From contig NZ_BPLZ01000003.1 in NCBI RefSeq assembly GCF_019656335.1, positions 1 to 64,000 on the forward strand: a stretch of DNA of 64,000 nucleotides. The letters are read 5' to 3'. The notes under the pieces were generated by a model that ran no database searches, was not told the origin of the DNA, and saw nothing but the letters and a program-made list of their open reading frames with translations. Shown in pieces: positions 57,398 to 64,000 of this stretch; positions within the stretch are counted from its first letter, which is position 1, and each line of letters begins with the position of its first letter. Both the position numbers and the translations under genes were made by a program. The stretch is from Pseudomonas sp. NCCP-436. GTDB lineage: Bacteria; Pseudomonadota; Gammaproteobacteria; Pseudomonadales; Pseudomonadaceae.

Positions 57398-58177
57398 TCA
57401 CTTCTCGACGAAGGCGCGCTCGATCAGGTAGTCGCCCGGCTCACGCATGCGCGGGGAGATTTTCAGGCCGAAGCTGTCGAGCACCTGGCTGGTCTCTTCC
57501 AGCATGCTCGGGCTACCACAGATCATCGCCCGATCGTCCTGCGGATTAATGGGTGGCAGACCAATGTCCTCGAACAGCTTGCCGCTACGCATCAGGTCGG
57601 TCAGACGGCCCTGGTTTTCGAACGGCTCGCGGGTCACGGTCGGATAGTAGATCAGCTTTTCCTTCACCGCGTCGCCAAAGTATTCGTTCTTCGGCAGATG
57701 CTCGGTGATGAACTCGCGATAGGCCACTTCGTTTACGTAGCGTACGCCGTGCACCAGGATCACCTTCTCGAAGCGCTCATAGGTTTCCGGATCCTGAATC
57801 ACGCTCATGAAGGGCGCCAAGCCGGTGCCGGTGCTCAGCAGGTACAGGTGCTTGCCCGGGTTGAGATCGTCGAGCACCAAAGTGCCGGTGGGCTTCTTGC
57901 TGATGATGATCTCGTCGCCTTCCTTCAGGTGCTGCAACTGCGAAGTCAGCGGGCCGTCCGGCACCTTGATGCTGAAGAACTCAAGAGTTTCTTCCCAATT
58001 CGGGCTGGCAATGGAATACGCACGCATCAGCGGGCGGCCATCAGGCTGGCGCAGACCGATCATCACGAACTGGCCGTTCTCGAAGCGCAGGCCCGGGTCG
58101 CGGGTGCACTTGAAGCTGAACAGGGTATCGTTCCAGTGGTGGACGCTGAGCACACGCTCGACGTTCATATTGCTCAT
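57398..58177 (-). CDS. fpr: Ferredoxin-NADP reductase
   Basis: 259 residues of the bacterial subclass. FAD motif RPLMRAYSIASPN, NADP motif LLSTGTGLAPFMSV, and the C-terminal DYLIERAFVEK; the terminal Lys is normal for this subgroup. Supplies electrons from NADPH to ferredoxin or flavodoxin, important under oxidative stress. GAGGAAGTCATC precedes the ATG at 58177. Divergent from finR. Confidence 0.95.
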   Translation of the reverse strand: MSNMNVERVLSVHHWNDTLFSFKCTRDPGLRFENGQFVMIGLRQPDGRPLMRAYSIASPNWEETLEFFSIKVPDGPLTSQLQHLKEGDEIIISKKPTGTLVLDDLNPGKHLYLLSTGTGLAPFMSVIQDPETYERFEKVILVHGVRYVNEVAYREFITEHLPKNEYFGDAVKEKLIYYPTVTREPFENQGRLTDLMRSGKLFEDIGLPPINPQDDRAMICGSPSMLEETSQVLDSFGLKISPRMREPGDYLIERAFVEK

Positions 58178-58257
58178 GATGACTTCCTCGGAAAGCTCGG
58201 GCACCGGTAGGCGCGATTGCGCGGCATTCTAATTGCACCGACAATATCTGTTAAGTG

Positions 58258-58288
58258 GGTTATCACGATATAGGTTATCGGTTATATC
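58258..58288. promoter_or_regulatory. GGTTATC repeats between fpr and finR
   Basis: GGTTATC at 58258 and 58273 and GGTTATATC at 58280 form direct copies in the last 35 bases before finR. FinR is known in P. putida to bind this intergenic region and activate fpr; these repeats are the obvious candidate site. Confidence 0.6.
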
Positions 58289-58291
58289 GAT

Positions 58292-59218
58292 ATGCGATTT
58301 ACTCTCAGACAGCTCCAGGTGTTCGTCGCCGTGGCACAGCAAGAAAGCGTTTCCCGTGCGGCCGAATCCCTCGCACTGTCACAGTCGGCCACCAGCACCG
58401 CGCTGACCGAACTGGAGCGCCAGTCCAACTGCCTGCTGTTCGACCGTGTCGGCAAGCGCCTGAGCCTCAACGCGCTCGGCCACCAGTTGCTGCCACAGGC
58501 CGTGGCCCTGCTCGACCAGGCCCGGGAAATCGAGCGCCTGCTGGGCGGCAAGAGCAGCTTCGGCTCGCTCAACCTGGGGGCGACCCTGACCGTAGGCAAC
58601 TACCTGGCGACGCTGCTGATCGGCGAGTTCATGCAGGCACATCCCGAATGCCGGGTCAGCCTGCATGTTCGCAACACCGCACACATCGTCCACCAGATCG
58701 CCCATTACGAACTTGATCTGGGTCTAATCGAAGGTGATTGCCAGCATCCGGACATCGAGGTGCAGCCCTGGGTAGAAGACGAGCTGACAGTGTTCTGCGC
58801 CCCCCAGCATCCGCTGGCCAGCCGGGGCACCGCCACACTGGAGGAACTCGCCCGGGAGGCCTGGATTCTGCGCGAGCAGGGCTCGGGTACGCGCCTGACC
58901 TTCGACCAGGCCATGCGCCATCATCCCTATGGTCTGAATATCCGCCTGGAGCTGGAACACACTGAGGCCATCAAGCGTGCAGTGGAATCCGGTCTGGGGA
59001 TCAGCTGTATTTCCCGCCTGGCCCTGCGCGATGCCTTCCGCCGCGGTAGCCTGGTACCAGTGAGCACACCCGAACTGGATCTGCGCCGGCAGTTCTACTT
59101 CATCTGGCATCGGCAGAAATACCGAACCTCGGCCATGCGCGAATTCCTCGAACGCTGCCGGGCTCTGACTGCCGGGGTCAGCCGCAGCGACCAGATCGTT
59201 CTGCCCCCGGTAGTCTGA
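58292..59218 (+). CDS. finR: LysR-family regulator FinR
   Basis: 308 residues. LRQLQVFVAVAQQESVSRAAESLALSQSATSTALTELERQ is the HTH; effector domain from about residue 90. Divergent from fpr with 114 bases between, matching fpr-finR of P. putida, where FinR activates fpr. The ATG has no Shine-Dalgarno site: GGTTATATCGAT lies directly before it. Confidence 0.9.
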   Translation: MRFTLRQLQVFVAVAQQESVSRAAESLALSQSATSTALTELERQSNCLLFDRVGKRLSLNALGHQLLPQAVALLDQAREIERLLGGKSSFGSLNLGATLTVGNYLATLLIGEFMQAHPECRVSLHVRNTAHIVHQIAHYELDLGLIEGDCQHPDIEVQPWVEDELTVFCAPQHPLASRGTATLEELAREAWILREQGSGTRLTFDQAMRHHPYGLNIRLELEHTEAIKRAVESGLGISCISRLALRDAFRRGSLVPVSTPELDLRRQFYFIWHRQKYRTSAMREFLERCRALTAGVSRSDQIVLPPVV

Positions 59219-59230
59219 GGCACCTCTCGC

Positions 59231-59881
59231 TCACTGGGAGGGAATCGACTCCATCTGCTGGAGCAGAAGGGCTGCCTGGGTTCGTGTGCGCACCCCTAGC
59301 TTTCGGAAGATCGCCGTGACATGAGCCTTGACGGTCGCCTCGGAAACGCTCAGCTCGTAGGCAATCTGTTTGTTCAGCAGGCCTTCGCAGACCATGGTCA
59401 ACACCCGAAACTGCTGCGGTGTCAGGCTGGCCAACCCGGCACTGGCAGCCAGCGCCTCATCCGACACTGGCGGGCTCTCCTCAGCCGACTGCGGCCACCA
59501 GGTGTCACCGTCGAGAACCTGGCGAACCGCCTGCTGGATCACTTCCAGTGAGCTTGACTTGGGAATGAAGCCACTGGCACCGAACTCGCGGGAACGATTG
59601 ACTACCGAGGCTTCTTCCTGGGCAGAAATCATTACCACCGGGATCTGCGGATACTGTCCGCGCAACAGCACAAGCCCGGAAAAGCCATAGGCGCCGGGCA
59701 TATTCAGATCCAGCAGTACCAGATCCCAGTCGCTCTTATCGGCCAGGCAGGCCTCCAGTTCAGCGATGCTGGCGGCTTCCACCAGCCGTACCTGGGGCCC
59801 CAACCCCAAGGTCAGGGCCTGTTGCAGGGCACTGCGAAACAGAGGGTGATCATCGGCAATCAGGATTTCGTATGCGGCCAT
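59231..59881 (-). CDS. erdR: LuxR-type response regulator, ErdR-like
   Basis: 216 residues. Receiver domain with IADDHPLFRSAL, phospho-acceptor Asp in LVLLDLNMPG and Lys in GFIPKSS; HTH LTPQQFRVLTMVCEGLLNKQIAYELSVSEATVKAH. It resembles ErdR, which with MxtR activates acsA and ethanol-oxidation genes in P. aeruginosa; the match is from memory, so the symbol is probable. No sensor kinase nearby. It converges with finR. Confidence 0.8.
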   Translation of the reverse strand: MAAYEILIADDHPLFRSALQQALTLGLGPQVRLVEAASIAELEACLADKSDWDLVLLDLNMPGAYGFSGLVLLRGQYPQIPVVMISAQEEASVVNRSREFGASGFIPKSSSLEVIQQAVRQVLDGDTWWPQSAEESPPVSDEALAASAGLASLTPQQFRVLTMVCEGLLNKQIAYELSVSEATVKAHVTAIFRKLGVRTRTQAALLLQQMESIPSQ

Positions 59882-60084
59882 TGGCGGATCCTGTTTTTGT
59901 TATCAATGCACTGGAGTGAGTATGGCAGTGCTCGGGTTGCCCGCTATCCGTTCAGGCCCGCTCGTTGAAACCGCAGGTGCCCCACACGGATCGATGGCGG
60001 CGCCCAGCATGCCGAGCGATGCCGGGGTGGTCAAGCTCAATGCTTTGCGGCACGATGCGCTGCTTTATCCGTCGAGAGATTGCA

Positions 60085-61011
60085 ATGCCAAGCCAAGCCC
60101 TGCGAGCCGACCTGCTGATGCTGATCACCGCGATGATCTGGGGCAGCGTCTTCGTCGCCCAGCAACTGGGTATGGAGAACATCGGTCCGTTCCTTTATTC
60201 CGGACTGCGTTTCGCGCTCGCCAGCCTGGTACTGATCCCAGTTATCCTGCTGATGCAGCGCGGCAGTCGGCAGCCGCGCCCGGCGCCCAGCCGCGGCCTG
60301 CTGCTGGGAGGCATCATCATGGGTCTGGCCTTGGCCATCGGGATCAACCTGCAGCAGGTCGGCCTGCTGTTCACCACGGTCACCAACTCCGGCTTCATCA
60401 CTGGGCTGTACGTGATCGTGGTGCCGCTGCTCGGTCTGTTCATTGGCCAGCGCAGCGGCCTGGGAATCTGGCTGGGCGCCAGCCTGGCCGTGGTCGGCAT
60501 GTTCCTGCTCAGTGTCGGTGAAGGCTTCACGGTAGCCTCCGGTGACTGGCTGCAACTGGCTGGCGCCTTCGTCTGGGGCCTCCATGTGCTGCTGGTGGGC
60601 TTCTTCGCCAGCCGACACGATCCACTGCGCCTGGCACTGGTTCAGTTCATCACCTGTGCAGTGGTGAGCCTGGCGTTGGCGCTACTGCTTGAAAGCACAA
60701 CGCTCGACGGCATTCTCGCCGCAGCTCCGGCCATCCTTTATGGCGGCATCTTTGGAGTTGCAATCGGCTTTACCCTACAAGTCATCGCCCAGCAACACGC
60801 GATCGCCTCACATGCGGCCATCATCCTATCGCTGGAAGCGGTGTTTGCCGCTATCGCCGGCGCCTGGCTGCTCGGCGAATCGCTGCCGATGCGCGGCTAC
60901 CTGGGCTGCGCACTGATGTTCGCCGGCATGCTGCTGGCCCAACTGTGGCCAAATCCTGCGGCCAAAGTACTCAGCGGTAAAGCTGCAGACGCTGATGCAG
61001 CGCGTCGCTGA
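60085..61011 (+). CDS. EamA-family transporter
   Basis: 308 residues with ten spans. LLMLITAMIWGSVFVAQQLGMENIGPFLYSGLRF and HAAIILSLEAVFAAIAGAWLLGE are the two EamA halves. ATG at 60085 follows GAGAG. Its last 41 bases overlap the end of the opposite-strand DTW gene. Confidence 0.88.
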   Translation: MPSQALRADLLMLITAMIWGSVFVAQQLGMENIGPFLYSGLRFALASLVLIPVILLMQRGSRQPRPAPSRGLLLGGIIMGLALAIGINLQQVGLLFTTVTNSGFITGLYVIVVPLLGLFIGQRSGLGIWLGASLAVVGMFLLSVGEGFTVASGDWLQLAGAFVWGLHVLLVGFFASRHDPLRLALVQFITCAVVSLALALLLESTTLDGILAAAPAILYGGIFGVAIGFTLQVIAQQHAIASHAAIILSLEAVFAAIAGAWLLGESLPMRGYLGCALMFAGMLLAQLWPNPAAKVLSGKAADADAARR

Positions 61012-61693
61012 GATCCAGTGGCAGACGCCGCTTGGCCGCCAGGTAGTGCTGACTGAAAGCATCCAGGTAGTCATCCAGCGCTGCACCGGCATGGCTGTCG
61101 CCGGCCAGCTCCAGGCACAACGCCGCCACCTCGGCGGTGCACAAATGCTCACCACGGGTGGAGCGTCGCAGACGATAGCGTGACAGTTGCGCCGGCGTCA
61201 GACTAAGCACCGGTAGCGAGTCCAGATAAGGACTCTTGCGGAACATCTTGCGCGCCTCTGTCCAGGTGGCATCGAGCAGTACGAACAGCGGCTTGCGCCC
61301 GGGCTGCGGCGCTACCGTCTCCACTACCCGCGAAGGCGAGGCGTATTCACCCGGAAAAACCAGGTAGGGCTGCCACTGCGGATCACCCAGTAGCTCCAGC
61401 AGCGCCGGATCGACCGCTGTGCGCGCCCAGCCGAAGGCATGGGTCGCTGCGATCACGTCGGCAATCAGCCAGCCGGTATTGCTGGGCTTGAGCGCCTCGA
61501 TGTCGTGCATCAGCAGGCACACTCCTACCGTGCTCGACACCCGCGGGCGCCAGGCACACAGGCAGTGACTCGGCTGAATCCGGCAATGCGGACAGCGCTC
61601 GGCCCGGGAACCGCGGGCGACAAAGGGTTTCAGGCTGCGCGCCAGGCGCTCTGCGCGCAGACGGGCGACGGCATGGGGGACTGGCTGGGTCAT
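60971..61693 (-). CDS. DTW-domain tRNA-uridine aminocarboxypropyltransferase
   Basis: 240 residues. Cysteine cluster RCPHCRIQPSHCLCAW, then the DTW motif in LFVLLDATWTEARKMFRKSPYLDSLPVLSL. Enzymes of this family (TapT/TuaA) transfer the 3-amino-3-carboxypropyl group of SAM to uridine in tRNA. Start at 61693; the upstream frame adds 50 residues without family resemblance. Confidence 0.88.
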   Translation of the reverse strand: MTQPVPHAVARLRAERLARSLKPFVARGSRAERCPHCRIQPSHCLCAWRPRVSSTVGVCLLMHDIEALKPSNTGWLIADVIAATHAFGWARTAVDPALLELLGDPQWQPYLVFPGEYASPSRVVETVAPQPGRKPLFVLLDATWTEARKMFRKSPYLDSLPVLSLTPAQLSRYRLRRSTRGEHLCTAEVAALCLELAGDSHAGAALDDYLDAFSQHYLAAKRRLPLDLSDALHQRLQLYR

Positions 61694-61895
61694 CGGGAAC
61701 GGCGGCTGCAGACGGGCGCCCAGTCTATCACCCTGCGCCCGGTTGCCGCTGGCCTCCACCCGGAAAAGCGCTAGACTGCTGCCCGGCCATCGCGCCGAGC
61801 CGGCGGCAACACGGCTCGTGCATCGACAGCGGAGACGAAACAATCACCCTACGGCCCTGTCCAACCCTCGTCCATCTTTTCCGGAGTCCGATGAC

Positions 61896-62297
61896 ATGCA
61901 GCGCTACATTCTTCCCGCTCTCCTGTGCAGCCTTCTGCTTCCGGCAGCCCAGGCCGCTTCACTAAAAGAGCTGGAGCTGACCCGCACCCTGGAGCAGGTG
62001 GCCCGGCAAAGCAGTGAAGGTACGCCGCGAGCAATCAACGAGGATATTCTCGATCAGGGCTATACCGTCGAAGGGCATACCCTGGTCAACCATCTGAGCG
62101 TGCGCGAAGCTCACGCCGCACAGATGCGCGGCCATCCTGACGCAGTGCGTGCGCAGCTGGCCGCCAGTGTCTGCAGCAACCCGGGCTATCGCAACCTGCT
62201 AAGCCAGGGAGCTCAGCTGCGCTACCAGTTCAGCGAATACCGCAGCAACCGCCCGGTCACCGTGGAAGTATTCGAGCGCAGCGACTGCGGCCTCTAA
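61896..62297 (+). CDS. Secreted QSregVF-type protein (PA3611-like)
   Basis: 133 residues. Signal peptide (MQRYILPALLCSLLLPAAQAA) and a mature part with EQVARQSSEGTPRAINEDILDQGYTVEGHTLVNHLSV and QFSEYRSNRPVTVEVF, which match my memory of the secreted protein PA3611, a family called quorum-sensing-regulated virulence factor. Two Cys (ASVCSNPG, SDCGL) may pair. GGAG precedes the ATG. Function unknown. Confidence 0.75.
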   Translation: MQRYILPALLCSLLLPAAQAASLKELELTRTLEQVARQSSEGTPRAINEDILDQGYTVEGHTLVNHLSVREAHAAQMRGHPDAVRAQLAASVCSNPGYRNLLSQGAQLRYQFSEYRSNRPVTVEVFERSDCGL

Positions 62298-62316
62298 GGT
62301 CGCAGCCCCTCCCTCT

Positions 62317-64000
62317 TCAGCGCAGGACGCGCGGATCGCCCTGCCCTGCCAGGGCAGCACATTCTTCAGCGCTTAACCATGCCTCCACGGCAACGCCCAG
62401 CAGCTCGGCGGCATGCTGCAGCACATGCGCCCAACTGCAGCCATTGGCGAACAGCATGCCGGCTTCGTCGAAGGTACCGCCGCGGTTGCGATAGCCCAGT
62501 ACACGGCAATTGTCGGCATTGCCCAGCACTGCTGCCAGATGTCCGGCAGCCACTTCCGGACGCATGTGAGTCAGCAGTACACGCTTCGGCCAAGCTTCCG
62601 GGAACAGTGCTTCGCACTGCTGGGCGGAGGCCAGGCTGGCTGCCTCCCAGCTGTCGCGCGGCTGGCGGAAGCGCCCGGGCTCCTGCAGGTAGACCAGTCG
62701 CCAGGACACCCCCTGCTCAGTCAAACGGGCAGCAGCCCGACACATCTCACTCAACTGGTAGCTGCCACTGGCGACCAGCAGCAACGGCTCGCCCTCGCCA
62801 TACCCATCAATCAGCAGCGCGCCATCGCGAGCCAGTTGCCGGGCCTGATCGGCACTGAAGAAGGCCGGCTGCTCACGCTTGGCCACCACCAGACAGGCCA
62901 GCCGGCCACGCTCCTCGTAGATGCCGGGCAGCAGCGCCAGCAGCGAGTTATGATCGGCCGGCAGCAGCACCCGCATGACATCGTGCATTTCACCAAGCAG
63001 GGCTTCGCAGAAGGTGGTGTCCTGATGCGACTGCTGATTCTTGCCGTTCTCCCAGGTGTGCGATGTGGCCACCAGCGGCCAGCCCAGCCATCCTGCCGGG
63101 CGTCCCGCCTCTTTCTGCTGGCGGGCGAATATCAGGCTCTGGCGCACCGCACCCAGCATCTTTACGCAGAAAGCCTCATAGCTGGCCACCAGATTCAGGC
63201 CAGCCTGGTTGGCCAGACAGGCAGAGACCACCGCTTCTTCGTTGAGCGCCGTGATCACCGCACCATGCACCGACTCCAGTTCGCTCTCCGGCTCGCAAAC
63301 CCGGTGACGCAGGGCCGCCAGCACACCACTGAGGCGGTTACTGGCCAGTTCGTCCGGATTGCCAACCCGGGGCCGCAACTGCGGGTTGGCCCGCACCAGA
63401 TCGACAAAATAGCGATCCAGCGCGCTCATCGGTGAGCAGCGCAAGTCATGGAAATGCAGCTCCGGCTGTACCGGCAGCGGCGGCTGTCGCACAGCCAACG
63501 GGTTGTCCCGCTCCGGCAAACGAGCCGAGCGAGCGGAAAACATCTGGCAGGCCTCGGCCAAAACCTGCGGCTCCACCCACAGGGCAGCAGCATGCTGGTT
63601 GAACAGCTCCCGCGCCTGCGCATTATTCGCCGGGCTGGCCGGAAGCGGCAGGTTGTGAGCAGCATTACTGCCTGCGCCGTAGAAGCCATAGCCCTTGACC
63701 GTTTCAGCAATGCCGTAGGGTATCGGCAGTGGGTAGCTGAGCAATTGCCGATTCAACTCGTCGACTCTCCGCTCCAGGCGCTGCTCCATTTCCCACAGGG
63801 CACAGACGAACGCGGCCGGGTCGCGCCCATCGAAGGTCAGCGGATCGAAACCGCAGCCACGCAGGTGGCGGCGGAAGCCTTCCACCCCTTCCAGAGTGCC
63901 CAGCTCGGTACGCTGTTCAATACGTCGGCCGTTGGCGATCATTACCGGCAGCGCCACGCCGCAGTCCTCGGCCCGCCACCAGCGGGGCATCCAGTCGCTG
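62317..64000 (-). CDS. Phosphoketolase-like ThDP enzyme, C-terminal part
   Basis: At least 561 codons; the frame is open through the right edge (SDWMPRWWRAED), so roughly the first 200-250 residues of an about 790-residue protein are missing. YGIAETVKGYGFYGAGSNAAHNLPLP and TSHTWENGKNQQSHQDTTFCE match the xylulose-5-phosphate/fructose-6-phosphate phosphoketolase family; the QSHQD stretch is the equivalent of its HQDPG motif but is altered. A related transketolase-like activity is possible. Confidence 0.75.
   Translation of the reverse strand, partial: SDWMPRWWRAEDCGVALPVMIANGRRIEQRTELGTLEGVEGFRRHLRGCGFDPLTFDGRDPAAFVCALWEMEQRLERRVDELNRQLLSYPLPIPYGIAETVKGYGFYGAGSNAAHNLPLPASPANNAQARELFNQHAAALWVEPQVLAEACQMFSARSARLPERDNPLAVRQPPLPVQPELHFHDLRCSPMSALDRYFVDLVRANPQLRPRVGNPDELASNRLSGVLAALRHRVCEPESELESVHGAVITALNEEAVVSACLANQAGLNLVASYEAFCVKMLGAVRQSLIFARQQKEAGRPAGWLGWPLVATSHTWENGKNQQSHQDTTFCEALLGEMHDVMRVLLPADHNSLLALLPGIYEERGRLACLVVAKREQPAFFSADQARQLARDGALLIDGYGEGEPLLLVASGSYQLSEMCRAAARLTEQGVSWRLVYLQEPGRFRQPRDSWEAASLASAQQCEALFPEAWPKRVLLTHMRPEVAAGHLAAVLGNADNCRVLGYRNRGGTFDEAGMLFANGCSWAHVLQHAAELLGVAVEAWLSAEECAALAGQGDPRVLR

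Overview
The window is a high-GC chromosomal segment of a Pseudomonas species. The evidence is gene content and order: an acsA/itaconate (ict-ich-ccl) block next to phhR-phhA-phhB, the secF-secD-yajC-tgt-queA-tRNA-Leu string, algO-type prc, gap with a HexR-type operator, divergent fpr/finR, and erdR. Proteins resemble what I remember of the P. aeruginosa/P. mendocina lineage, but the species cannot be fixed without a search. There is no rRNA operon, insertion sequence, prophage, integrase or CRISPR array; coding looks native throughout.

Layout. 1-8100: 5' end of acsA, then a leftward operon for itaconate-type C5 dicarboxylate breakdown (ich, acyl-CoA dehydrogenase, MmgE/PrpD, ict, ccl, a TRAP-type binding protein) under a divergent LysR regulator. 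8300-12130: a nucleoside deaminase, phhR and the divergent phenylalanine hydroxylase genes phhAB, then a cold-shock gene. 12300-19920: a four-gene gliding-type ABC cluster (ATPase, permease, GldG-like, DUF4340) divergent from a MoxR-DUF58 pair. 20100-29000: sodB, a glycine-zipper protein, secDF-yajC-tgt-queA, tRNA-Leu(CAA), a cold-shock gene, an RDD protein and a GlxA-type regulator. 29500-36630: a cysteine hydrolase, a tightly overlapping GNAT-nitrilase-AFG1 operon, a SnoaL-like protein, ahpC/ahpF and a quinone oxidoreductase. 36750-43440: prc, an EAL-CBS-GGDEF protein, a compact XRE/unknown/Sel1 operon, DUF1232 and an FKBP lipoprotein. 43620-51710: tRNA-Val and tRNA-Asp, rdgC, gap-mgsA, arfB, a membrane hydrolase, an ABC exporter and a DEAD-box helicase. 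51890-64000: three DMT transporters, azoR, LysR, hydrolase-ppiA, fpr/finR, erdR, a DTW enzyme, a QSregVF-like secreted protein and the C-terminal part of a phosphoketolase-like enzyme.

How the parts fit. Several regulatory pairs can be read from sequence: a perfect 12-bp inverted repeat upstream of acsA and an ErdR-type regulator elsewhere in the window; a PhhR box between phhR and phhA; a HexR box over the gap start region; GGTTATC repeats between fpr and finR; and a palindrome upstream of ahpC suitable for OxyR. Nothing here is a clear new defence or mobile system. The least explained units are the XRE/unknown/Sel1 operon (40678-41829), the GNAT-nitrilase-AFG1 operon (30088-32668), the Gld-like ABC cluster beside MoxR-DUF58, and an inverted DnaA-box pair beside an AT-rich stretch (42416-42560).
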